Positions 44,190-54,000 of a stretch of DNA of 64,000 nucleotides are shown here, piece after piece. Position 1 is the stretch's first letter. The number at the start of each line of letters is the position of its first letter. The stretch is from SCGC-AAA076-P13 sp964276235 (GTDB taxonomy: Bacteria; Pseudomonadota; Gammaproteobacteria; Magnimaribacterales; D2472), in the NCBI GenBank assembly GCA_964276235.1, contig CAXYEK010000001.1, forward strand, positions 310,001-374,000, read 5' to 3'. The notes under the pieces were generated by a model. The model was not told the DNA's origin and searched no databases. It saw only the letters and a program-made list of their open reading frames with translations. A program made the translations under genes and the position numbers.

Positions 44190-44786
44190 TTAACCATTTA
44201 ATTGTTTCTCTTTAATCTCGTCAAGTGTTTTGCAGTCAATACAATGAGTAGCTGTTGGTCTTGCCTCAAGTCTTTTGATACCAATCTCATCACCACATGA
44301 TTCACACCAGCCGTAATCATCTTGCTTAAGTTGTTCTATAGAAATTCCTATTTTGCTTATAAGTTTTCTTTCTCTATCTCGAGTTCGCAATTCAAAAGCA
44401 AACTCTTCCTCTTGAGAAGCTCTATCCATTGGATCAGCATATGTCTCACCTTTCGTTCTAAGATGATCAAAAGTTTTTTGCATTTCGTCTTTAAGATGCT
44501 CTTTCCATAGCAGAAGTACTGCCACGAAATGTCTTTTCATAGCTACACTCATATATTTTTCATTCTTTTTTGCTTTATATGGAGCTATTTTAGATTTGTT
44601 ATTCGCTATCGTAGTGACTTTTTTAGCAGTAGCTTTCTTTGTTGCTGGTTTTTTAGCAGGAACTTTTTTTACAGGTGTTTTTTTAGCAGCGACTTTCTTT
44701 ACTGCTGGTTTTTTAGCAGGAGCTTTTTTTGCTGTAGTTTTTTTTGTTGTTGATTTAGTAGTTGCTTTAATTTTTTTTTCAGCCAT
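44190..44786 (-). CDS. dksA: RNA polymerase-binding factor DksA with lysine-rich H1-like N-terminal tail
   Basis: Cofactor of ppGpp that binds the RNA polymerase secondary channel. Residues 77-198 align closely with E. coli DksA: the coiled-coil tip has DPMDRASQEEEF (Asp and Ala of the DxxDxA tip kept), and the zinc finger has CESCGDEIGIKRLEA ... HCIDCK. Residues 1-75 are an added low-complexity tail built from AKK and PAKK repeats (APAKKPAVKKVAAKK, VPAKKPATKKATAKK), like bacterial histone-H1-like proteins. The tail is coded by a 60-base tandem repeat. It should bind nucleic acid non-specifically. Function of the fusion is inferred. Confidence 0.93.
   Translation of the reverse strand: MAEKKIKATTKSTTKKTTAKKAPAKKPAVKKVAAKKTPVKKVPAKKPATKKATAKKVTTIANNKSKIAPYKAKKNEKYMSVAMKRHFVAVLLLWKEHLKDEMQKTFDHLRTKGETYADPMDRASQEEEFAFELRTRDRERKLISKIGISIEQLKQDDYGWCESCGDEIGIKRLEARPTATHCIDCKTLDEIKEKQLNG
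44611..44740 (-). repeat. 60-base tandem repeat coding the DksA tail
   Basis: On the plus strand TGCTGGTTTTTTAGCAGGA appears at 44643 and again at 44703, exactly 60 bases apart, and the flanking sequence repeats with a weaker 30-base sub-period (TTTTTAGCAG every 30 bases). In protein this is a 20-residue unit of PAKKPAxKKxxAKK. Such repeats can expand or shrink by slippage, so tail length may vary between strains. Confidence 0.8.
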
Positions 44787-44855
44787 GTATCAAACTGTAA
44801 ATATGATTTTTAGGGTGGTGAAAATATCAGATACTGAGGAAATTAGCTAGCTTTT

Positions 44856-45848
44856 TCATAATTTATTTAAAACTTCTGCGTATCCATCAGAGCTTAATCT
44901 TGGCCCAAAAGTCTCTACCACCTTTGAAGAAGCGTAGTTACTGAACTTTGCACATGCTTCTACATCATGTCCCTGTAAAAAGGCATGCATAAAAGAGCCA
45001 GCAAACATATCTCCAGCACCATTAGTATCTACTGGTGTTATCTTTTCAGCTGGAGCTAAATATTCAATCCCATTCTGGACAACCACACTTCCATCTGCTC
45101 CCTTGGTTATTGCTGTCATGTATGACTTACTTTTATAGTATTCAATGGCATCTTCCAGATTTTCTTTTCCAGAAAATGCAACAGCCTCATCATCATTACA
45201 AAAGATCATATCTATCCCATAAGATTCTATTAGATCAAATTTATCTTTAAAGCCATGAACAATGCCGGCATCAGACAGAGAAAGTGCCTTTAAAACATCT
45301 TTACCCTTTAAGTGTTCTAAAGTAGATATAACTGCATTGAAGTTATCATCACTAGTTACCATATAACCTTCTATATAAAAGATTTTAGAATTTTCTACTA
45401 CTTCATAATCTATATCAGAGGCTCCTAAAAATGCGCTAACTCCCAGCATACTAATCATTGTTCTTTTGGCATCTGGAGTTACTAAAATTAAGCATTTACC
45501 AGTTGGCATATCAGAATTTTCTGAACTAACACCAATATGTTTTACACCAGCGGCTCTTAGGCTATCTAGATATCTTGTTCCATCTTCATCATCAGCAACT
45601 CTACATACATGATGGCAATTAGAGCCATAATTTGCAGCAGCAACTAGTGAGTTAGTAGCAGAGCCTCCACAATCTGAAACAGATTCCGAACCCATAGAAA
45701 TTAGTTTTTCTATAATAGGAGCCTGTTCTTCTGCTGAAGCAAGCGTCATAGTGTCAGCTTCAATTCCAACGCCTGATAAAAATTCACTACTAACTTTGTA
45801 TTGAGTATCTACCAAAGCATTTCCTAAAGCGCTAATGTCATATTTCAT
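44856..45848 (-). CDS. PfkB-family sugar/nucleoside kinase (adenosine kinase-like)
   Basis: 330 residues with the PfkB signatures GGSATNSLVAAANYG (substrate site), TGKCLILVTPDAKRTM and the C-terminal DTNGAGDMFAGSFMHA with the catalytic Asp. ALGNALVDTQYKV at the N-terminus and the overall pattern resemble bacterial adenosine kinase-like proteins. Ribokinase or another sugar kinase is possible. It follows hemL by 1 base, so the two are probably cotranscribed. Confidence 0.85.
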   Translation of the reverse strand: MKYDISALGNALVDTQYKVSSEFLSGVGIEADTMTLASAEEQAPIIEKLISMGSESVSDCGGSATNSLVAAANYGSNCHHVCRVADDEDGTRYLDSLRAAGVKHIGVSSENSDMPTGKCLILVTPDAKRTMISMLGVSAFLGASDIDYEVVENSKIFYIEGYMVTSDDNFNAVISTLEHLKGKDVLKALSLSDAGIVHGFKDKFDLIESYGIDMIFCNDDEAVAFSGKENLEDAIEYYKSKSYMTAITKGADGSVVVQNGIEYLAPAEKITPVDTNGAGDMFAGSFMHAFLQGHDVEACAKFSNYASSKVVETFGPRLSSDGYAEVLNKL

Positions 45849-45849
45849 A

Positions 45850-47140
45850 TTAAATCCCTTTATCTATAATTTTTTTAACTATACCTAATGTTTTCTCAAT
45901 TTCTAAATTCTTATGCATTGCTGAAATAAATCCTGCCTCATACTTTGAAGGCGCGAAGTATATACCATTGTTGATACATGAATTAAGGAAACTAGAGAAC
46001 ATTTTATCATCTGATTTCGCCACCTCTTCAATATTAGTTGGAAGTTTTTCAGAAAAAAAGAACCCAAACATTCCTCCAATTTGATTTGTTGAAAATGGAA
46101 TACCAGAAGATTGCATCATGTCGCTAATGCCTTCAAGAATAATGGAAGCATTTTTTTCTAGCTCTTTATAGGGATTCTCTTCAATAATTAGATTTAATAA
46201 TGCAGATCCTGCTGCCATTGCGAGGGGGTTTCCTGATAAAGTGCCGGCTTGATAAACTGGACCAATGGGTGCCAAGCAGTCCATGATTTCTTTTTTACCG
46301 CCAAATGCCCCAACAGGTAATCCTCCACCAATAACTTTCCCTAAAGCAGTCAGATCAGGCTGAATATTGAATATTTCTTGAGCACCACCAAGAGAAACTC
46401 TAAAACCACTCATGACCTCATCAAAAATCAAAAGAGAATTATTTGAAGTTGTTATTTCTCTTAAAAGCTTAAGAAAATCTTTTTCGCCAGGTACAAAACC
46501 CATATTTCCTGCAATAGGCTCAACTATTACAGCTGCAAGATCCTCTTTAACTGCTTCAAAAACTTTTAAAAACTCTTCTTTGTTGTTAAAACTACAACTC
46601 GAAGTATGTTTAGCAAGATCCTCAGGAATTCCAGGGGAATCAGGAAGGCCAAAAGTTAAAACACCTGAACCAGCTTTTATTAGAAGTGAGTCTACATGGC
46701 CGTGATAACAGCCATCAAATTTTATTATTTTATCTCTGTTGGTATATCCTCTTGCTAGCCTAATTGTGCTCATGGTTGCTTCAGTGCCAGAGTTAACCAT
46801 TCTAATTTTTTCAATCGAAGGCACACATTTTTTTATTAATACTGCTACATCTGATTCTAGTCCAGTAGGCGCTCCATAACTGGTTCCTAATTCTGCTTGT
46901 GTTTTGATAGCTTCAACTATTTTAGGATGAGAATGACCCATGATCATAGGGCCCCATGATCCGATGTAATCTATATATTCATTTCCATCAGCATCGTACA
47001 GATAAGCACCCTTTAGCTTTTTCAAAAAATATAGGATTACCACCAATATTTTTAAATGCTCGCACAGGCGAATTTACACCCCCTGGCATTAATAGCTGAG
47101 CTTGTTCAAAAAGTTCTATAGATTTATTTATTTTATTCAA
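45850..47140 (-). pseudogene. hemL: Glutamate-1-semialdehyde aminomutase (HemL), interrupted by one-base frameshift
   Basis: PLP enzyme making 5-aminolevulinate for heme. The main frame (45850-47046) has YIDYIGSWGPMIMGHSHP, MVNSGTEATMSTIRLARG, FDGCYHGH, IIFDEV-type LLIFDEVMSGFR and the PLP lysine in TALGKVIGGGLPVGAFGG, but lacks the usual first 30 residues. These are found upstream in another frame from TTG 47140: LFEQAQLLMPGGVNSPVRAF and GGNPIFFEKAKG. The frames join at 47009-47014, where one extra base in an AAAGGG run (minus strand) breaks the gene. A heme gene next to hemG is unlikely to be dead, so a consensus error is the leading explanation; true decay or frameshifting are alternatives. 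Confidence 0.85.
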
Positions 47141-47192
47141 TTTTAAAAAGAGTAAAGGGATTAATTAAATTTTTTATGAGCATAAACTATTT

Positions 47193-47705
47193 TTATTGTG
47201 ATTTTAATTTTCTCGCAAAGCTTTCAACTTTTTCCCAGTCAGTAAATTCAAATGTGCCCATCAAGTCAGTTGGCCCTTTAGTCATCCACATAATAAAACG
47301 AATCATATATTTATCTACAAATTTATACTGAGGATAGTCAATTTTACCTGCAAATACACAAAGATTTTTTGGAGTCCAATTGGATAACTTAAGAAATTTT
47401 TGCATATACGGATTTGTATCAGGTGTATTTTTTTCTGGCTTTCTAGCCACCACATTCACACTAAAAAAAGCATTCTTCTTATTATTTAATATTTCGAAAT
47501 TATTTTTAATAAATTTATAAACCTCTGGCCTATGTTTCCCATATCGAATGCTTGCACCAATAATAATAGTTTTAAAATCATCGAGGTTAATATTCTCAGA
47601 TTCTTGAATTGAAATAACCTTAGAATCTTCAAGAATTGCAGCCATTTTCTCTGCTATTAAGATGGTCTGTCCGTCAGTAGAAGAATATATGATTATATTT
47701 TGCAA
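47193..47705 (-). CDS. hemG: Menaquinone-dependent protoporphyrinogen IX dehydrogenase HemG
   Basis: Flavodoxin-like enzyme oxidising protoporphyrinogen IX to protoporphyrin IX. The 170 residues begin IIYSSTDGQTILIAEKMA (FMN phosphate loop), then TIIIGASIRYGKHRPEVYKFI and FFSVNVVARKPEKNTPDTNPYMQKFL, the long insert typical of HemG, and WMTKGPTDL near the end. It lies 52 bases upstream of hemL on the same strand, making a heme pair. Confidence 0.93.
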   Translation of the reverse strand: MQNIIIYSSTDGQTILIAEKMAAILEDSKVISIQESENINLDDFKTIIIGASIRYGKHRPEVYKFIKNNFEILNNKKNAFFSVNVVARKPEKNTPDTNPYMQKFLKLSNWTPKNLCVFAGKIDYPQYKFVDKYMIRFIMWMTKGPTDLMGTFEFTDWEKVESFARKLKSQ

Positions 47706-47865
47706 TTTATTAGCCCCATTATTAATAAGAGTTAGAAGGGAGTTAAAAGATTTCTTTTAAACTATCCTTATATTTTATATTGTTATTAATAATAATAATT
47801 CAGATGAAACAATATTTATTCATTTTGGTGTATATTTAATTTTAACAACATTCATACAATAGGCC

Positions 47866-48420
47866 ATGATTAGAATTTTATTTGCATTTACTTTTTCTCT
47901 CTCATCTTTTGCTTATGCTAATGAAAAAGCTGGCATATGCGCCTCAATTGAGGACGATAAGAATCGGCTAGCATGCTATGACCAATTTTTTAAAACCAAA
48001 CCAGTTGTGGCAAACAAAGAAATTAGAAAGAAGATTCCAGCAAAAGCTAATATAAGAAATCCTAAGTATCAAGAGGTAACTAAAAAAGTAAATACCAAGA
48101 AAGAGGTAGTTGTTAATAAAGAAATCAATAATGATGAACTCTTTGGTTTAAACCAAAAGCAGATCAAGGAAGCTAAAAATATTGAAGAAGATACCAGTAT
48201 TGAATCCTCAATAATGAATGCAAAAGTCTCCATAACTGGAAAGTTTTCTGTGAAGTTAAATAATGGACAAACATGGCAATCCTATACATCCGTTCCTTTA
48301 ACTAAAACCAGAATTTTTAAATCAGGAAATAAAATAACTATTAAAAAGGCAAGATTAGGGGGTTTCTGGCTCATGGATGAAGCAAGCGGTATCCAGATCA
48401 AAGCAAAAAGAATAAAATAG
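47866..48420 (+). CDS. Exported protein of unknown function
   Basis: 184 residues with a signal peptide (1-18, ending FAYA). The mature start has AGICASIEDDKNRLACYDQFF, a Cys-x11-Cys motif seen at the N-terminus of several periplasmic proteins of unknown role. A lysine-rich linker (residues 50-95) leads to a C-terminal beta-rich domain with VKLNNGQTWQSY and GGFWLMDEASGIQIKAKR. I assign no function. Followed 4 bases later by erpA. Confidence 0.78.
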   Translation: MIRILFAFTFSLSSFAYANEKAGICASIEDDKNRLACYDQFFKTKPVVANKEIRKKIPAKANIRNPKYQEVTKKVNTKKEVVVNKEINNDELFGLNQKQIKEAKNIEEDTSIESSIMNAKVSITGKFSVKLNNGQTWQSYTSVPLTKTRIFKSGNKITIKKARLGGFWLMDEASGIQIKAKRIK

Positions 48421-48424
48421 TAGA

Positions 48425-48766
48425 ATGGAATCAATAAATCATAATCAATCTATAGCACTTACAGAATCTGCTTTAAAAAGAATACAAGATGTGTCCGAGA
48501 AAGAAGAAGGTTCAAAATTTAGAGTTTACGTAACTGGTGGAGGTTGCTCAGGTTTTAGCTATGGCTTTAAATTTGATAAAGAGATAGCTTTTGATGATGA
48601 CGTTATTAATTCTAATGGGTTCACTATTCTAGTGGATTCAATGTCTTATCCGTATTTATTTGGTTCAACCTTAGATTATGTTGAAGATCTGTCAGGCGCG
48701 AAGTTTGTAATTAACAACCCAAATGCAAAAACTACATGTGGTTGTGGAGAATCTTTTACCGTCTAG
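48425..48766 (+). CDS. erpA: Iron-sulfur cluster insertion protein ErpA
   Basis: A-type Fe-S carrier delivering clusters to apoproteins such as those of isoprenoid synthesis. The three cluster cysteines are present: one in VTGGGCSGFSYGF, two in TTCGCGESF at the C-terminus. The 113 residues suit ErpA, and the erpA-anmK-mepM-tyrS neighbourhood is that of ErpA in other Gammaproteobacteria. It overlaps the end of anmK by 11 bases, convergently. Confidence 0.94.
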   Translation: MESINHNQSIALTESALKRIQDVSEKEEGSKFRVYVTGGGCSGFSYGFKFDKEIAFDDDVINSNGFTILVDSMSYPYLFGSTLDYVEDLSGAKFVINNPNAKTTCGCGESFTV

Positions 48767-49859
48767 CTCTGGTAATAGAACCCAATATACCTTTGTTAAA
48801 TTTATTTTTTCCTAGTTGAATTTTTAAATCTTGATTATTCATTCTTTTATAGCCTAACCAAGCAAAAGCCATAGATTCGATAGATTGAATGTTATACCCC
48901 TCATCATCTGAAAGAATGACTTCTCTATTTGATAGCTTAGAAATTCTTTCCAAGAGATAAGTATTATTTCCGCCGCCGCCGCAGACAATAATATTTTTAC
49001 TAGCATGCTTATTTTTTAATATTGCTTTTGCAATTGATTCGGCAGTGAATTCAACTAGAGTTGCCAGCACATCACATGAATCTTTTTTTATTAAACTTTT
49101 TGAAAGCATTTTTATATTAAAAATTTCTTTGCCTGTTGATTTCGGAAAGCTTGCAGCAAAAAATTTATGACTTAATAATTTTTTTAACTCTGATTTGATT
49201 ACTTTACCTGTAGCGGCTATTTGCCCACCTTTATCAAAGCCAAGATTTAAATATTTATTACAATAGGCATCCATAAGAGCGTTTCCTGGGCCAACATCTG
49301 AACCCCATAATTCTTTTTTACCTTTTAAATACGAGTAATTGGATATCCCCCCTATATTAAGAATAATTCTAGGGTTATTTTTTTTGAAGAAAATTTCCTG
49401 ATGAAACTCTGGCACTAGAGGAGCTCCTTGACCGCCCAATGCTATATGCATATTTCTAAAATCACTAATAACAGGAAGAGAAGTTTCATAAGCAATTATA
49501 TTTGGATCTGTTATTTGCATTGAAAAAGAATCTTTTTTATGAATTTCATGCCTAATGGTCTGACCTGATATGGACACGCATGCTATTTTTGATTTCTTTA
49601 TTTTACTCTTCTCAATCGCCTTGCTTATCACTTTTGAAAATAAACTTCCCATTTCTTTATTAAGCTTGCCAAGTTCAGAAAGTGAGGTTTGATTCGATTC
49701 AATCTGCTTTCGTATTTTTTTATTTATTGCAGGAGGTATTTTTTGTGAATAAAAATATTTTAATACGATGGTCTTTTTAATATCTACTATGGAAACGTCT
49801 ATAGCGTCATGGCTGGTTCCAGACATTGCACCTATATAAATTGTTTTATCCATTTTCAT
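48756..49859 (-). CDS. anmK: Anhydro-N-acetylmuramic acid kinase AnmK
   Basis: Recycles peptidoglycan by phosphorylating anhydro-MurNAc while opening the anhydro ring. The 367 residues show IGAMSGTSHDAIDVSIVD (ATP/Mg region), SISGQTIRHEIH, IALGGQGAPLVPEFHQ, IILNIGGISNYSY and GSDVGPGNALMDAYC, all AnmK hallmarks. It overlaps the M23 peptidase gene by 14 bases. Confidence 0.96.
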   Translation of the reverse strand: MKMDKTIYIGAMSGTSHDAIDVSIVDIKKTIVLKYFYSQKIPPAINKKIRKQIESNQTSLSELGKLNKEMGSLFSKVISKAIEKSKIKKSKIACVSISGQTIRHEIHKKDSFSMQITDPNIIAYETSLPVISDFRNMHIALGGQGAPLVPEFHQEIFFKKNNPRIILNIGGISNYSYLKGKKELWGSDVGPGNALMDAYCNKYLNLGFDKGGQIAATGKVIKSELKKLLSHKFFAASFPKSTGKEIFNIKMLSKSLIKKDSCDVLATLVEFTAESIAKAILKNKHASKNIIVCGGGGNNTYLLERISKLSNREVILSDDEGYNIQSIESMAFAWLGYKRMNNQDLKIQLGKNKFNKGILGSITRARR

Positions 49860-51099
49860 AAGAAAAAAGTTTGTTAAACTCTTCCAACATTAATTTATTT
49901 TTCATAAAAAGTGTATCAAAACTAGATTTTAAATTATCAGCAACAGGCTCTGCTGATGGAAGTTTTACTTTTATAGGGTTCGTATGTTTATTGCCCACTT
50001 TGAATTCATAATGAAGGTGTGGCCCAGTGGCAAGACCAGTACTTCCAACAAATCCTATTGTATCTCCTTGACTAACTTTCTTACCTTTTTTGATATTTTT
50101 TTCAAATCTTTCTAGATGACAATATCTTGTAGTGTATTCATTTGAGTGTTTTATAACTATTTCGTTCCCACATCCATTCTTCCTCCCAACAAATGAAATG
50201 TTTCCATCACCAGTAGTCCTTACCGGAGATCCTCTTTTAGCAGCATAATCTACACCATTATGAGCTCTTATTGTATGCAAGATAGGATGCATTCTATTGG
50301 GGTTAAAGTGAGAACTAATATATGCAAAATCCAATGGGGCTCTTAAGAAAGCTTTTTGCATATTATTTCCATCCGCATCAAAGTATTCCTTTTTTTTATT
50401 ATTGCTAAAAAATCTATTCGCATAATAGGTATTTCCATTATTAATAAACTTTGCAATAACAATATCCCCATTTTTAACTTTCTCACCTTCAGAGTAGGGC
50501 GTATCGTAAATTACATGAAAAGAATCCCCCTCTCTGATATCAAAAACAAAGTCTACATCCCAGCCAAAAATGTATGCAAAATCCATAATAACGCTATCCG
50601 GGATATCAGAGTCAATGGCTGACTGGTAGAAGGAAGACTCAATAACGCCAGATTTAAAAGAAGTTATCAATTCAACGTTCTTTTGTACTTTTTTAATTGA
50701 AATATTGTTTGAGATGGATATAAGTAAGGAATTTATCTGATCTTTCATTATTTCAATGCTGCTTAAATTTCCTCCCATAAAATTAAAACGCATCTTATCG
50801 CCAGGTTTGATATTGCTTAGCAAATTTTGAGTATCCAATCTAAATATTTTATATGCTGTATTTAGAGGAACTTCAAAATCTTCAAAAATAATTGAAAGGT
50901 TTTCTCCATCTTTCACTTCATGTATTTTATAAGTTGATGTTTCAGGAGGAGTTTTTTCTAAAATTTTTGTTGATTCAATATTTTCAACTGGAAGAGATTG
51001 ATATGTCTTTACATCCGTATAAAGTAGCAGAACTAGAATTATAGAAGCAGTGAAAGTAATCAAGACTCCTTTGACGGGAACTTTCTTAAATCCAATCAT
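49846..51099 (-). CDS. mepM: Murein DD-endopeptidase, M23 family (MepM-like)
   Basis: Peptidoglycan hydrolase that opens cross-links for wall growth. A single N-terminal anchor (residues 10-27) is followed by an OapA/LysM-like region (KDGENLSIIFEDFEVP) and a C-terminal LytM domain with the zinc ligands in TIRAHNGVDYAAKRGSPV (HxxxD) and GPHLHYEFKV (HxH). The 417 residues match E. coli MepM/YebA. It overlaps putA by 4 bases and anmK by 14. Confidence 0.92.
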   Translation of the reverse strand: MIGFKKVPVKGVLITFTASIILVLLLYTDVKTYQSLPVENIESTKILEKTPPETSTYKIHEVKDGENLSIIFEDFEVPLNTAYKIFRLDTQNLLSNIKPGDKMRFNFMGGNLSSIEIMKDQINSLLISISNNISIKKVQKNVELITSFKSGVIESSFYQSAIDSDIPDSVIMDFAYIFGWDVDFVFDIREGDSFHVIYDTPYSEGEKVKNGDIVIAKFINNGNTYYANRFFSNNKKKEYFDADGNNMQKAFLRAPLDFAYISSHFNPNRMHPILHTIRAHNGVDYAAKRGSPVRTTGDGNISFVGRKNGCGNEIVIKHSNEYTTRYCHLERFEKNIKKGKKVSQGDTIGFVGSTGLATGPHLHYEFKVGNKHTNPIKVKLPSAEPVADNLKSSFDTLFMKNKLMLEEFNKLFSYENG

Positions 51100-54000
51100 G
51101 CATCTTCTTGTATGTTCAGTAACTCTGCATTTCCGCCAAAAGCTACAGAATTTTTTGAAACAACCTTTTCATTCATAAACTGAATTAAATAATTTGGTCC
51201 ACCAGCCTTATAACCACTTCCAGAAAGACCTTGACCTCCAAATGGTTGAGATCCAACAACTGCTCCAACCATATCTCTATTTATATAAATATTTCCTACA
51301 TTACATTTTTCACTAAATAAATCTGCTCTTGATTCAATTCTTGTATGAATACCCATCGTAAGGCCATAGCCACTTTCATTTATATTGTTGATAAGATCAT
51401 CGACTTTATTGGATTTAAATTTTAGTACATGAAGAATGGGACCAAATTGCTCATCTGTTAAATCTGAAATATCATTTATTTCAATAATAGTTGGTGAGAT
51501 AAAACCTGCTTGGTGCTCTTCTGATGATTTATAAATAACCATTCCTTTATCTCTGCAAGTTTCGATATGCTTATTTAAGGCTTCTAAAGATTGATTATTT
51601 ATTATTGGGCCAATATCTGTATCAAGATTTTCAGGGTTACCAATTTTCAATTCTTGCATATTACCTTTAATCATTTTCAAGAGGTCATCGTATATATCAT
51701 CTTGAACGCAGAGAACTCTTAAAGCAGAACATCTTTGCCCAGAACTATCAAAAGCTGATCTTACAATGTCATCTGTTGCTTGTTCAAGAAGTGCGCTAGA
51801 GTCAACTATCATTGCGTTGATTCCTCCTGTTTCTGCAATAAGAGGAATTATCTCTTTATGATTATTGTTAAGATTCATTTGAATTCTTTTAGCAGTAGGA
51901 AGAGAGCCTGTAAAAGCAACTCCTTTAATTGTTTTAATGTTAGAAAGCATATCCCCATAAAGTCCGTCACCTAGAACCAGTTCAAGCGCATCAGAAGGAA
52001 CTCCATGCTCATGAAATTTTTGAACTATCAGATAACCTAATATCGATGTATGTTCAGATGGTTTAATAGTTACTCTGTTTCCGCATGCAAGTGCAGCACT
52101 TATTTGACCTACTAGGATTGCAACCGGAAAGTTCCATGGACTAATGCATAAGAAATGACCCTTTTCTGAATAAGACAAAGTATTAATTTCACCAGTAGGG
52201 CCTTCTAGTTTATTGTCTTTGTCGTGCAGTTTTACTATCTCATTAGAGTAATATCTTAAAAAATCTACAGCCTCTCTTATTTCGTCAACTGAATTTTGAA
52301 TGGTTTTACCTGCTTCATTCATTAAGAAGTAAATTAATTGATAAGGGTTGTTTTCAATATCATCAGAAATAGCTACTAAAATAGAAGCTCTTTCCTGTTC
52401 AGACATCTTGGCCCATTCAGCTGAATGTTTTGCGTTAAGACATTCCTCTACAAGAACAGGATTATCAAATGTAGCAGAGCCTAAAATAGAATTATCACCT
52501 ATAGAAGTAATTTCATTTTTCTTAAAATCAGTCACAATTCTATTTTTATATAATGAGGTAGCATTGATTTGCTTGCCTTTATATTTACTTATTTGATTTC
52601 TTATTTCTTCTAGGTTTTCTTTTTCAGATATATCCATTCCTTTTGAATTACTCCTATTGTTAAATATCTCAACTGGTAAGGGGATGTCTTTTTTTTCTTC
52701 TTCTATTTTAAGATGAGGACTACTAGATAACCAAGTAGAATCAGTTTGTGGATCAAGCAACCTATTAATAAATGAACTATTTGCTCCATTCTCAAGCAAT
52801 CTTCTTACAAGGTAGGGTAAGAGATCTTTATACTTTCCAATTGGCGCATATATCGATGTAGTTTTTTCATTTTGTAAAACTTTATCTGCACATTTATACA
52901 AAAGCTCACCCATTCCATAAAGCCTCTGAAATTCATAGTCTTTTTCAGCTCCTAAATGGTGAATGGCTGAAATCGTATGAGCATTATGAGTTGCAAATTT
53001 TGGGTATATAGAATTAATCTCAAATATTTTTTTAGCACATGAGAGGTATGACAAATCGGTTATGGATTTTTTTGTAAAAACTGAATAATCTTCATATCCA
53101 GAAATTTGTGCATGCTTTATTTCATAATCCCAGTAGGCACCTTTTACTAACCTGAGATGCATTGGCGCTCTTTTTTGTAACATCTCACCTAGCCACTCGA
53201 TAACGAAGGGAGCTCTTTTCCCATATGCTTGTAGGGCAATTCCAAAACCAGACCAATCTTTAATCTTAGATGAGAAAGCCATCTTTTTTATAATCTCTAG
53301 ACTTACGCTAAGTCTATCTTGCTCCTCTGCATCAATGGTAATTTCAACATTTTTTGATTGCGCATACTCAGTTAATGAAATTAATTTAGGAATAAGAATA
53401 GAATCAATATCATCAAGTTTTATCATTTCGTATCTTGGATACAAAGCTGATATTTTTATTGAAACCCCATTAGATTGATTGGTTAAAATATTTATCTTAC
53501 CAACTTCATCGATAGCATTTTTATACGATTGATAATAAATGTCGGCTTGATCAGCATTTCTGGCTGCTTCTCCAAGCATATCAAATGAATAAATTTCATT
53601 TTTAATATTTTTAATTTTATTAATATCATCAAAGTCTCTGCCCATTACAAATTCTTGACTAAGGATGTGCATAGCAGCCACTACTGCGTTTCTAATAGGA
53701 AACTCACCAGATTTAGAAATTAAAGAACTTACAAAATTATTTGGATTTTTTGACCAATCTGGCGGAGTATTAACAACTTTTCCAGCAAGAAGTAGTCCCC
53801 ATGTCGATGCATTTACAAAAAGACTATCTGCTTTATTTAGGTGATCAATCCATCTTCCTTCCGAGAGTTTCTCAGAAATAATAAGATCTCTTGTTCCTTT
53901 ATCAGGAATTCTTAGGATTGATTCAGCCAGACACATCAAGGCTACACCTTCTTGATTATCTAGACCATACTCACTTAAAAATGCATCTAACTTGGTTCTT

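Noticed and set aside
44529..44850. Cysteine/phenylalanine-rich and hydrophobic frames opposite dksA.
   Set aside because: They are antisense readings of the lysine-rich repeat (AAA/AAG read backwards gives Phe), not genes.
46990..47046. Programmed ribosomal frameshifting in hemL.
   Set aside because: The junction GCTAAAGGGTGC has no classical slippery heptamer followed by a pseudoknot or stop codon, and HemL is not known to use frameshifting. A one-base sequence error is simpler; I keep frameshift as a possibility only.
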